Shown here: piece after piece, positions 29,522-36,881 of the stretch | Position numbering within the stretch: the stretch's first letter is position 1 | Layout: every line of letters starts with the position of its first letter | Source of the DNA: an uncultured Roseobacter sp. | GTDB lineage: Bacteria; Pseudomonadota; Alphaproteobacteria; Rhodobacterales; Rhodobacteraceae | Length of the DNA stretch: 49,125 nucleotides | Direction of reading: 5' to 3' | Assembly: GCF_947496515.1 (NCBI RefSeq) | Contig: NZ_CANMDB010000018.1 | Location: 1 to 49,125, forward strand | Program-made: the position numbers and the translations under genes | The notes under the pieces: generated by a model | What the model was told of the DNA's origin: nothing | Seen by the model: only the letters and a program-made list of their open reading frames with translations | Databases searched by the model: none

Positions 29522-30175
29522 ATGGGTGTCCAGAAACCACAGCAGACCGATGCCTATTCAATGATCCTCGATGCCATTGATCTGGGTGTCTACCGCCCCG
29601 GTGACCGGCTGGTGGAGAGTGAGCTGGCCGAGCGTTTCGGTGTCTCGCGCACGCCCATCCGCGAGGCTCTGCAGCGGCTGGAGACGCAATCGCTTCTGGC
29701 GCGGGACGGGCGCAGCCTGATCGTCGCGTCGCTCGATCACAACCAGATGGCGGAGCTTTATGTGGTGCGGCGCGAACTGGAAGGGCTGGCCGCGCGGCTG
29801 GCCGCGCAGCACGCGACGGAGGAAGAGGTCCGTATCCTGCGCGAGATGGTCGAGGCCGACAACGCACTGGTGAACACCCCGGCGGCCCTAGCCCGGGCCA
29901 ACCGGCGGTTTCACAAGCAGATCCATCTGGCCTCGCACAACCGCTATCTGGTCCAGCAACTCGACCTTGTGCACCGGACCATGGCGCTGATGGCCACCAC
30001 ATCGCTGGCCGCGGACGGGCGCGGCGAAATCGCGCAATCTGAGCATGATGCCATCGTGCGCGCCATCGAGACCAAGGATGCTCAGGCCGCCGATGACGCG
30101 TTGCGCGAGCATATCTCGGTGGCTTTCATGACCCGGCTGAAACTCGATGCCGCACGGCGCGAGGAAGAGGCCTGA
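29522..30175 (+). CDS. GntR-family (FadR/FCD subfamily) regulator
   Basis: 217 aa. An N-terminal winged HTH (YSMILDAIDLGVYRPGDRLV, then ELAERFGVSRTPIREALQRL) is followed by an all-helical FCD effector domain with the metal-binding-type histidines (RRFHKQIHLASHNRYL, then SEHDAIVRAI and HISVAF). The frame is open far upstream to 28820, antisense to the nucleotidase, but the HTH begins normally at MGVQKPQQTDAY. An AGAGG site precedes the ATG. FCD regulators usually sense small organic acids; targets are unknown and no operator was recognised. Confidence 0.92.
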   Translation: MGVQKPQQTDAYSMILDAIDLGVYRPGDRLVESELAERFGVSRTPIREALQRLETQSLLARDGRSLIVASLDHNQMAELYVVRRELEGLAARLAAQHATEEEVRILREMVEADNALVNTPAALARANRRFHKQIHLASHNRYLVQQLDLVHRTMALMATTSLAADGRGEIAQSEHDAIVRAIETKDAQAADDALREHISVAFMTRLKLDAARREEEA

Positions 30176-30716
30176 AGGTTGTTTGCTGTTCGATTTAGCT
30201 GAGATCTTTTTGATCCGGGCCGTCGATGGCCATGTCGATCTCCGGAGGATCTGGTCAGCGCATGACCCCGGATACAGGACGTGATTTCTTTCGGCCCTGC
30301 TTAGATCAAGTAAACAAAGGCCCGATCGGTCACGCCAAAAAGCTGTCTGAACACAAGGGTATGTGGGTTTATCCGCGACTGTCTCTAATAAGCGATCAAG
30401 AGGGTCTGTCGCCGAGTACCCCCTCGGAAGTCGGCGACCAGGAGACCCAGATGCAGATCTCTTGCGGGCTTCCGCTGCAGTTTTTGGTGGCCTTACCGTA
30501 CAAAATGACCCCCGAAGACAGGCGACAAGGGCGCGCCCAGCCGGGGGTACCAATGCTTACGCTCCCCTGCGCGGACCGTGGGAGTGGGCGACTGTAGAAT
30601 GCAAGGTGAGACGGTTTGCCGCCCGCCACAATACCATACCTCAGCTAGCGGCTCTTTGCCGGTCAGCGGCGCACCGCCCGCTCATCCACAGAAGGCGGAG
30701 GGTCGCAACCATCGCT
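30176..30716. other. Gene-free stretch after the GntR gene
   Basis: No supported coding region on either strand. An inverted repeat GTCGCCGA (30408-30415) and TCGGCGAC (30431-30438) could form a hairpin. Several overlapping frames exist but lack ribosome sites and recognisable products. It may hold the GntR terminator or remnant DNA. The repeat copy B adjoins it on the right. Confidence 0.5.
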
Positions 30717-30776
30717 CCCGGCCTCAAGGCCGGGCAGCCGCCTCCCCTCCTCGATGGAGGGGAGGCGGCTTCGCCC
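30717..30776 (+). repeat. Two-hairpin intergenic repeat, copy B
   Basis: The best-formed copy. Hairpin 1 is CCCGGCC-tcaa-GGCCGGG. After CA, hairpin 2 has a perfect 15-base stem: AGCCGCCTCCCCTCC, loop TCGAT, GGAGGGGAGGCGGCT. It ends in TCGCCC. It lies 23 bases after the stop of the minus-strand glycosyltransferase, in the same orientation relative to that gene as copy A has to the aminotransferase and copy C to the DUF2244 gene. Confidence 0.9.
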
Positions 30777-30798
30777 GTCTCAAAAGGCTACATAGGCT

Positions 30799-32688
30799 CT
30801 AGCTGCGATCCGCCGGCGCGGTAACACCGTGTTGGGTCTTGTCCCAGAAAAACGGCGCGCGCAGCATTTCCCACAGCGCCTTGTAGCTCGCCAGCGTTCC
30901 GAGCGTGAAATAGGCCATCATGGTGGGCACATAGGCAATCAGATGGCGGTGGGCCCGCCCCGCCACCGCGTAGATCCCCATGGACAGGCTGAGCAGTTCG
31001 GAAAAGACAAAAAGCCCCATGCAGGCCCAGAGCACGCCCACGCCCAGCGTCACTTCCACCGGGTGGCTCACACCTGTCAGTGTCAGCCAGAACGACCACA
31101 GCAGCGGGGCTGCGGCGAACTGCGAGAATGTGGCTAGGAACATCGTCTGAAGCCCCATAAACCGCATCCATCCCAGATCGCGCAGCAGCGCGCGGGGGTT
31201 CCTCATATGCACCAGATAGGTAATCATGAACCCCTTGAGCCACCGCGAGCGTTGCCGCACCCAGGGCCAGGCACGGCTCGTGGCTTCCTCGTGGGTGACT
31301 GTCGGCAAAAGCTCCGTCCGGTAGCCATGCCGTGCCAGCCGCACGCCCAGATCCGCGTCTTCTGTCACGTTATGCGCGTCCCAGCCGCCGAGGCGTTCAA
31401 GCGCATCGCGGCGGAAAAACAGCGTGGTCCCTCCCAGCGGAAGCACCAGCCCCAGCCGGGCCACACCGGGCAGGACAACGCGCCACCAGGTCGCGTATTC
31501 TATCGTGAAACACCGCGACAGCCAGTTGCTGCGGGAGTTGTAGTAATCCAGCACACCCTGCAGGCACACCACGTCACTGGGCGCCTCGTTGAACCGGGTC
31601 ACCACCTGTTCAATCTGATCGGCTTCCGGCCAGTCCTCCGCATCCCAGACCCCCACGATGCTGCCCCGGCAGAAATCCAGCGCGTAGTTCAGCGCCCGCG
31701 GCTTTGTGGTCAGCGTGTCCGCACTGGGCACTTCGATCACGCTCATCCAGTCGGGCAGGGTGGTTCGCGCGATGGTGTCACGGGTCATGGTGTCGTCTTC
31801 CTCCAGCACCAGCACCACGTTCAGCAGCGATTTGGGGTAGGTCAGCTTGCTTAGCCGGGTGATCAACTGCTCGGCGATCTCCGTCTCGTTCAGCAGCGGT
31901 ACCAGGATAGAGACGCGCGGCATGCGGAACCGCGCGGCAGTCGTGTGGATCCGGCGGCGCCGGGGTTTTTGCTTAAAATGCGTGGCAAAGGCCGCCGCTT
32001 TCAGGCCGGTGGTCATGACCAGTGTCAAGACCGCCCAGAGCACCCCCAGCGTCAGCGTCCAGAGCGGTGCCAGCGCCACACAGGCCACCAGCCCTGCGCC
32101 GAGCGCCCCCGCCCAGAGCGTGCGTTGTTTGTCCCGGCTGGCCCAGCTCCGGCAGCTTTCCTCCTCCGCCACGCGTGACAGCGCCTTACGCGCCAACTCC
32201 TCCCCGTAAAGCCGGTTGAGATGCGACTGGATCTGCAAATCATCCACGATCACGGGGAAAAGCGACAGCCCGCGCCGCTTCATGGTCTGACACAGGGCTG
32301 CGAAATCCGCGGGGCTGCTGGTGGCGACGAGCACCCGGAGCCCGTCCCGCTTCCAGGGGACGACACCGTGGCGCAGGCAGACCTCCGCAGGCAGGGTCTT
32401 TGCCATCTTGAGCTCGGGGGGTTCGAGATCCAGATCGGCGTGCGGCGCACGGCATTGACCGGCCAGCACACCGAGCACGTCGTGCTTTTTCAGCAACCCT
32501 TCGGAGACCATGATCTCGCCCAGAGGCGCATCCACATGGCCCTGGATCTTGAGAGCATGGGTCAGATCACCGTGGGCGATCTTGCCTTGGTCTATCAGCA
32601 TCTTGCCAATAGGTTCGTAGCTGACCGGTGCTGTCGTGACATCCGGTTCCGGCACCGGATCGGGCAGAACCAGCCGCAGGTTGTTCAT
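30799..32688 (-). CDS. MshEN-domain / GT2 membrane glycosyltransferase
   Basis: 629 aa. The N-terminal 170 residues look like a GspE/MshE N-terminal (T2SSE-N) domain: IGKMLIDQGKIAHGDLTHAL, then LGEIMVSEGLLKKHDVLGVL. MshEN domains can bind c-di-GMP. Two membrane helices (about 195-235) precede a GT2 domain with ILVPLLNE, VLVLEEDDT, VGVWDAEDWPE, TEDADLGVRLA and the processive QXXRW motif (RQRSRWLKG). More membrane helices follow. This is the layout of membrane polysaccharide synthases. The start at 32688 has AAGGTAG upstream. A CtrA-type site lies 50 bases upstream. Product is probably an exopolysaccharide; the sugar is unknown. Confidence 0.86.
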   Translation of the reverse strand: MNNLRLVLPDPVPEPDVTTAPVSYEPIGKMLIDQGKIAHGDLTHALKIQGHVDAPLGEIMVSEGLLKKHDVLGVLAGQCRAPHADLDLEPPELKMAKTLPAEVCLRHGVVPWKRDGLRVLVATSSPADFAALCQTMKRRGLSLFPVIVDDLQIQSHLNRLYGEELARKALSRVAEEESCRSWASRDKQRTLWAGALGAGLVACVALAPLWTLTLGVLWAVLTLVMTTGLKAAAFATHFKQKPRRRRIHTTAARFRMPRVSILVPLLNETEIAEQLITRLSKLTYPKSLLNVVLVLEEDDTMTRDTIARTTLPDWMSVIEVPSADTLTTKPRALNYALDFCRGSIVGVWDAEDWPEADQIEQVVTRFNEAPSDVVCLQGVLDYYNSRSNWLSRCFTIEYATWWRVVLPGVARLGLVLPLGGTTLFFRRDALERLGGWDAHNVTEDADLGVRLARHGYRTELLPTVTHEEATSRAWPWVRQRSRWLKGFMITYLVHMRNPRALLRDLGWMRFMGLQTMFLATFSQFAAAPLLWSFWLTLTGVSHPVEVTLGVGVLWACMGLFVFSELLSLSMGIYAVAGRAHRHLIAYVPTMMAYFTLGTLASYKALWEMLRAPFFWDKTQHGVTAPADRS

Positions 32689-32737
32689 GGGTGTCTACCT
32701 TGCGTAAATTCAACACAAGGACGCTGGCAGAACAGGG

Positions 32738-32752
32738 TTAACGCTCTGTTAA
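32738..32752 (-). promoter_or_regulatory. CtrA-type binding site
   Basis: TTAA-(7 bases)-TTAA (32738-32741 and 32749-32752) with a further TTAA at 32754. This matches the CtrA box TTAA-N7-TTAA known from Caulobacter and roseobacters. It sits 50 bases upstream of the MshEN-GT2 start and beyond the 3' end of carA, so it should act on the glycosyltransferase gene. Confidence 0.6.
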
Positions 32753-32789
32753 ATTAACACTTTTTCTACCATAAGGAGAGCAGCGCGGC

Positions 32790-33952
32790 TCAGGCCGCGC
32801 GCTCTGCCATCGCCTGGGCGAAGCGTTCAAACAGGTAGTAGCTGTCCTGTGGCCCCGGGCTGGCCTCGGGGTGGTGCTGGACAGACCAGACGGGGCGACC
32901 CTCCATTCGGATCCCGCAGTTCGAGCCGTCGAAAAGGGAGGTATGCGTCTCAATCACGCCTTCGGGCAGGCTTTGGGCATCGACCGCAAAGCCGTGGTTC
33001 ATGGAGGTGATCTCCACCTTGCCGGTGTCGTTGTCCTTGACGGGATGGTTGGCGCCGTGATGGCCGTGGTTCATCTTGATCGTGCGGGCGCCGAGCGCCA
33101 GCGCCAGCATCTGGTGCCCGAGGCAAATGCCGAAGACGGGCAGCGCTGTGTCGCGCAGTACCTGCTGGATCATCGGCACCGCGTAGGAGCCGGTGGCCGC
33201 CGGATCACCGGGACCGTTGGACAGGAACACGCCACCGGGGTCATGCGCCATCACCTCGTCATAAGTGGCGGTGGCGGGCAGAACGGTCACGTCGCATCCC
33301 GCAGAGGCGAGACACCGCAGGATGTTGCGTTTGGCGCCGTAATCCAGCGCCACAACCCGGTGTTTCGGATCGGTCTGCGGCGCATAGCCCTCGGGCCAGG
33401 CCCACCGCATCTCGTTCCAGCGGTAGGATTGCGCGCAGGTGACCGTGCGGGCGAGATCCCGCCCCTCCAGACCGTCGAACCCGCGGGCCGCGGCAACCAG
33501 CGCCTCGATATCGAAAGTGCCTGTCGGATCATGGGAGAGGGCCACATGGGGCGCGCCGGACCGGCGGATCGCCCGGGTCAACCGCCGTGTATCCACCCCG
33601 CCCAGGGCGATGCGTCCGCGCGCGGCGAGCCAGGTGCTCAGATGCTCAGCCGCGCGCCAGTTCGACGGATCCGTTGGCATCCATTTGACGACCATGCCGG
33701 CAGCAACCGGATCTGCGGTTTCGTCATCCTCGGGGTTCACGCCCACATTGCCGATATGCGGAAAGGTAAAGGTCACGATCTGCCCGGCGTAGGAGGGATC
33801 GGTCATGATTTCCTGGTAGCCGGTCATCGCCGTGTTGAAACACAGCTCCGCCACGGTCTGCCCCTCGGCGCCGAAGCCCATGCCGTAGAACACGGTGCCA
33901 TCCGCCAGAGCAAGACAGGCAGTCGGGCGGTCGGCGGCGGGGCTCGGCATGG
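32790..33952 (-). CDS. carA: Carbamoyl-phosphate synthase small subunit
   Basis: Glutaminase subunit that supplies ammonia for carbamoyl phosphate in arginine and pyrimidine synthesis. The GATase triad is visible: FGICLGHQMLALALG (Cys), and VQHHPEASPGPQDS (His, Glu). The N-terminal ALADGTVFYGMGFGAEG and FNTAMTGYQEIMTDPSY blocks are typical. The frame opens at 33968, but the ATG at 33952 is preceded by GGAGAG at a 7-base spacing, giving 387 aa. carB is not in this window. It is divergent from the YqeY-family gene. Confidence 0.96.
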
Positions 33953-34174
33953 CGTAACTCTCCAGCAAAACGGCGTTAAAATCATGGGTTTCTAGACACG
34001 AGGTGGGGGGCGGTCAAGGCGCATTCCGGCGGATGGGGCCGTGGCTGTCACCCCGTGACGCGGCGGCGCGTGTTGCAGTCCCTGTCGCCATTGGATAACG
34101 TCGGCCCTTTCTATCGCCCATCGCTCCAGAGATCGGGGTGACGTGGGCAGCACAGATAAAAGGACAGCAGGGCC

Positions 34175-34633
34175 ATGGAACTGCGCGCAAAGGTGTCAGC
34201 CGCACTGAAACAGGCGATGAAGGACAAGGCGGCGGACCGTCTTTCGACCCTGCGCCTGATCAACGCCGCGATCAAGGACAAGGACATTGCCGCCCGTGCC
34301 GAGGGCAATGACGACGGCGTTGGTGACGGTGAAGTTCGTGCGATCCTTGGAAAAATGTCCAAGCAACGCATTGAAAGCGCGCGCGCCTATGAGGAAGGCG
34401 GGCGGCTCGATCTGGCTGATGCAGAGCGGGCGGAGATCAAGGTGATTGAGGAATTCCTGCCCCAGCAACTGAGCGAAAAAGAAGCGGAGGCCGCCGTGGA
34501 TGCTGCCGTGGCCGAGGTTGGTGCGCAGAGTATCCGCGACATGGGCAAGGTGATGGGGCTGCTGAAGTCGAAGTACACCGGTCAGATGGATTTCGGCACC
34601 GTGGGTCCAAAGGTCAAGGCGCGGTTGAGCTAG
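34175..34633 (+). CDS. GatB/YqeY domain protein
   Basis: 152-aa YqeY-family protein, all-helical. Typical motifs: TLRLINAAIKDKDIAARAEG near the N-terminus, RAYEEGGRLDLADAERAEI in the middle, and MGKVMGLLKSKYTGQMDFG at the end. The YqeY family shares its fold with the tRNA-binding tail of GatB, suggesting a role in tRNA-dependent amidation or tRNA handling, though this is not proven for stand-alone proteins. The stop codon shares CTAG with the stop of the convergent 46-aa gene. It is divergent from carA over about 220 bases. Confidence 0.93.
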   Translation: MELRAKVSAALKQAMKDKAADRLSTLRLINAAIKDKDIAARAEGNDDGVGDGEVRAILGKMSKQRIESARAYEEGGRLDLADAERAEIKVIEEFLPQQLSEKEAEAAVDAAVAEVGAQSIRDMGKVMGLLKSKYTGQMDFGTVGPKVKARLS

Positions 34634-34770
34634 CCGAAAAGCCGCTTTAGAAACCGCTGCCAAATCGTTGATCTTTCTACTTCTTGCAGCTTCGGGCGCA
34701 GTTCATTTTCGATGTCGGCCCATCGGCCGAGCCTCAGGCGCATCATCGTGTAGTGGTCATAGGAAGACAT
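34630..34770 (-). CDS. 46-aa protein divergent from the WYL regulator
   Basis: A very short frame with an AAGGAG ribosome site seven bases before the ATG at 34770. The product begins MSSYDHYTMMRLRLGRWADI and is basic and amphipathic, with a C-terminal WQRFLKRLFG. Its stop shares CTAG with the stop of the YqeY-family gene. It is transcribed away from the WYL regulator, and the intervening 98 bases carry TGTCAG half-sites. The good ribosome site, the tight fit between neighbours and the protein-like composition support a real gene. No family was recognised; a DNA- or membrane-binding peptide is possible. Confidence 0.65.
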   Translation of the reverse strand: MSSYDHYTMMRLRLGRWADIENELRPKLQEVERSTIWQRFLKRLFG

Positions 34771-34806
34771 CGGCAGGCTCCTTTTTTACCCTTTTGCCGA
34801 AAGCCT

Positions 34807-34847
34807 GCTGACAGCCTGTTGTCAGTGGTCGATGCTAGGATGTCAGC
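34807..34847. promoter_or_regulatory. Operator-like TGTCAG repeats of the WYL regulator
   Basis: An inverted pair CTGACA (34808-34813) and TGTCAG (34820-34825) with a 6-base spacer, plus a third TGTCAGC at 34841. They lie between the 46-aa gene and the WYL regulator. YafY-type regulators are known to bind TGACA-type repeats near their own genes, so this is the likely autoregulatory site. Confidence 0.55.
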
Positions 34848-34868
34848 AGCCCAGATGAGATCACGCCG

Positions 34869-35570
34869 ATGCCCCGTTCCGACCGATTGTTCGAGATCAT
34901 CCAGATCCTGCGCGCCGCCCGTGCGCCGATGACGGCAGGTGCGCTTGCCGCGCGGCTGGAGGTCTCTCAACGCACGGTTTATCGTGATATCGCGACCCTG
35001 CAGGCGCGCCAGACACCGATCGAGGGAGAGGCCGGGATCGGCTATCTGATGCGCTCCGGCTATGATCTGCCGCCGCTCAATTTCGACGCCGAAGAGGTGG
35101 AGGCGCTGCGGGTGGGCTTGGCGCTGCTGGCGCGCACCGGCGACAGTGGACTGCACGCGGCGGCAGAGCGTATTCACCGCAAAGTCGATGCGCTGCACGG
35201 ACCTGCGGACTGGCTTCAGGTCTCAAGCTGGGGGGCAGCACCCGATGACCCGGAAAAAGGCTGTGTTTCCATTGCGTTGATCCGAGAGGCGATCCGCAGG
35301 TCAGTCAAGCTTCGCCTGACCTACCGCGACGGGGATGGTCGCGACAGTGACCGGGTGATCCGGCCCATCGCGTTGGTCTATCACGTGGAATGTCAGCTGC
35401 TGGTGGCCTGGTGTGAGCTGAGGGCAGGTTTTCGCCATTTCAGAACCGACCGCATCTATGCCTGCGCGGTTCTGGAGGCCTCCTTCGCGGATCAGAGCGC
35501 GACCCTGCGTTCGCTCTGGCAGGAGCAGAACGCGGAGGATCCGGCGCAAGCCATGGCGCCAGAGGCATGA
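34869..35570 (+). CDS. YafY-type HTH/WYL-domain transcriptional regulator
   Basis: 233 aa. The N-terminal HTH_11 (RSDRLFEIIQILRAARAPMT, then LAARLEVSQRTVYRDIATL) is followed by a WYL-like domain from about residue 130. Its ligand-pocket motif reads ALVYHVECQLLVAWCELR, then FRHFRTDRIYAC, close to the WYL consensus. WYL domains sense nucleic-acid or other small ligands. It is divergent from the 46-aa gene, and TGTCAG repeats in between suggest self-regulation. It is followed by repeat copy C. Confidence 0.9.
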   Translation: MPRSDRLFEIIQILRAARAPMTAGALAARLEVSQRTVYRDIATLQARQTPIEGEAGIGYLMRSGYDLPPLNFDAEEVEALRVGLALLARTGDSGLHAAAERIHRKVDALHGPADWLQVSSWGAAPDDPEKGCVSIALIREAIRRSVKLRLTYRDGDGRDSDRVIRPIALVYHVECQLLVAWCELRAGFRHFRTDRIYACAVLEASFADQSATLRSLWQEQNAEDPAQAMAPEA

Positions 35571-35598
35571 TCTTCGATGACGGTGGATCACCTCTCCG

Positions 35599-35659
35599 CC
35601 CGACCGCAGGATCGGGCAGCCGCCGATCCTCCTCGATGGAGGTGAGGCGGCTTTTCCCC
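35599..35659 (+). repeat. Two-hairpin intergenic repeat, copy C
   Basis: Hairpin 1 is CCCGACC-gca-GGATCGGG with one mismatch. Hairpin 2 has AGCCGCC and GGCGGCT outer arms, an internal loop (GAT/TGA), and CCTCC-TCGAT-GGAGG at the tip. The sequence ends in TTTTCCCC. It lies 28 bases after the WYL regulator stop and 85 after the DUF2244 stop. In the direction of the DUF2244 gene its hairpin order is the same as copies A and B have relative to their genes. Confidence 0.85.
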
Positions 35660-35743
35660 TGATCCGGCACAAGGCGCACCCGTGCGAAAAAATGTTTATT
35701 TTACAGCATTCTAAGCGCTGCTGTTAAACCACCATCTTAACCT

Positions 35744-36226
35744 TCAGCGTCGCCAGGCACGTTGCAGTTCATCGTAGAGCGATACGCGCTCATCCTCGCT
35801 GAGAAACGCGCCGATCTCCACCTCGCGCCCTTTGCCCTTCAGTGTCACGTAGTGGGGGATCGGGCCGTCGCGCTCGTATTTGGTGATGGTGGTCCAGTAG
35901 CGGTTGCAGTCCCACTCCTGCACGGCGCCCGATGGTTCGTGCCGCACCAGATGTGCCGCCTCTCCATCCAGGGTCAGTGTCTCGGTGATCTGGCGGGAGT
36001 GGTAGTTGCGTTGCAGCGCGTAGAAGATGCCCCAGACAGCCGCCAGCAGGAAGGGCAGCAGACCCCAGAAGATGGGTGAGCCCAGAAGCGGGATCGCGGG
36101 GATGCAGATCAGCGTAAACGTCGTCAGCACAAAGGCCGCCATCCCGCGTGCGGGCAGCGAGTTATGGGGCCACAGTTTCAGCGTTTGCGGGGTGGCGCCG
36201 GGTTCGGATGTCCACTGATAGGGCAT
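35744..36226 (-). CDS. DUF2244 membrane protein
   Basis: 160 aa with two adjacent membrane helices (AAFVLTTFTLICIPAIPLLG and WGLLPFLLAAVWGIFYAL) near the N-terminus. A soluble beta-rich tail follows. The N-terminal LKLWPHNSLPARGMAAFV and the RNYHSRQITETLTLDG block are typical of DUF2244, widespread in Alphaproteobacteria. The function is unknown. The ATG at 36226 is used. Upstream is a gene-poor 286-base stretch with an 11-base tandem repeat; downstream is repeat copy C. Confidence 0.88.
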   Translation of the reverse strand: MPYQWTSEPGATPQTLKLWPHNSLPARGMAAFVLTTFTLICIPAIPLLGSPIFWGLLPFLLAAVWGIFYALQRNYHSRQITETLTLDGEAAHLVRHEPSGAVQEWDCNRYWTTITKYERDGPIPHYVTLKGKGREVEIGAFLSEDERVSLYDELQRAWRR

Positions 36227-36356
36227 ATGTCGGTTCTAGCGCTGGCAGGGGGGTGAGGCAATGCGGCAGGACAGCACCTGTGCCCTGCGCAACACCCACC
36301 GCACGCTGCCGTCGGCGAATCGGTGATTAACGCCTGTTTTTCAAGGCAAACCCCGG

Positions 36357-36411
36357 GTCGGTATCACGTCGGTACAACGTCGGTATCACGTCGGTGCCCG
36401 CGTCGGTATCA
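36357..36411. repeat. 11-base tandem repeat (GTCGGTATCAC)
   Basis: Five units in a row: GTCGGTATCAC, GTCGGTACAAC, GTCGGTATCAC, a 12-base GTCGGTGCCCGC, and GTCGGTATCA. The spacing of about one helical turn is what iteron-like protein binding would show, but slippage alone could also produce it. It lies in a non-coding stretch 130 bases upstream of the DUF2244 start. Confidence 0.85.
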
Positions 36412-36512
36412 GGGCGGATTAAGACGGCGTGCGGTAGGGCGCAGCGGCGCGCGGCATCGCCGCTGACGATCCACCCGGTGCCCGCCGCAGCACCGGGACG
36501 GTTCCTGTGGCG

Positions 36513-36797
36513 TCAGTGCGGTCTGGGCGTGTCCGCCACGTCATCGACGGTGCTCAGCGTCTCTTGCGCCATGCGTTCAAGCCGGGCCGAAAGTTCGATC
36601 AGTTCGGCCACAACCAACGGATCGTGGGTGCGGGCCAGACCATAGGCGCAGTCCTGCACCAGCTCTGCACAGTGCGCGAGACACGTGGACATCTCGGTGA
36701 AGAGATCGACGGTGGTCGCGCGCTGATCTGACGTCTTGGCGGAAGGGGTTGTGGCGGTACCGGTTGGTTTGCGGGGCGTGCTGCACATCTGTCTCAT
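36513..36797 (-). CDS. Hypothetical helical protein downstream of the LuxR gene
   Basis: 94 aa. After a Thr/Lys-rich N-terminus the remainder is helical, with three well-spaced Cys/His-containing segments (TEMSTCLAHCAELVQDCAYG) and an acidic leucine-rich helix (VVAELIELSARLERMAQETL). AGGAG lies eight bases before the ATG at 36797, which decides the start, although the frame opens at 36857. It follows the LuxR gene on the same strand after 84 bases and may belong to its operon. The CxxxHCxxxxxxC pattern resembles the four-helix Cys-rich bundles of copper-binding (Csp-like/DUF326) proteins, but this is only suggestive. Confidence 0.6.
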   Translation of the reverse strand: MRQMCSTPRKPTGTATTPSAKTSDQRATTVDLFTEMSTCLAHCAELVQDCAYGLARTHDPLVVAELIELSARLERMAQETLSTVDDVADTPRPH

Positions 36798-36881
36798 GGA
36801 TCCATCTCCTGCGGGTTGGCGGAGATCTAGCAAAGACGCGGCGGTGCGGTCTGTCACGCAGCTGCGTGACAGCGGTTTTCA

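Noticed and set aside
35723-35740. Possible CtrA site near the DUF2244 stop
   Set aside because: The two TTAA elements are separated by nine bases instead of seven, and it lies at a gene's 3' end.
36357-36411. CRISPR array
   Set aside because: The units are 11 bases, directly adjacent and without spacers, so it is a simple tandem repeat.
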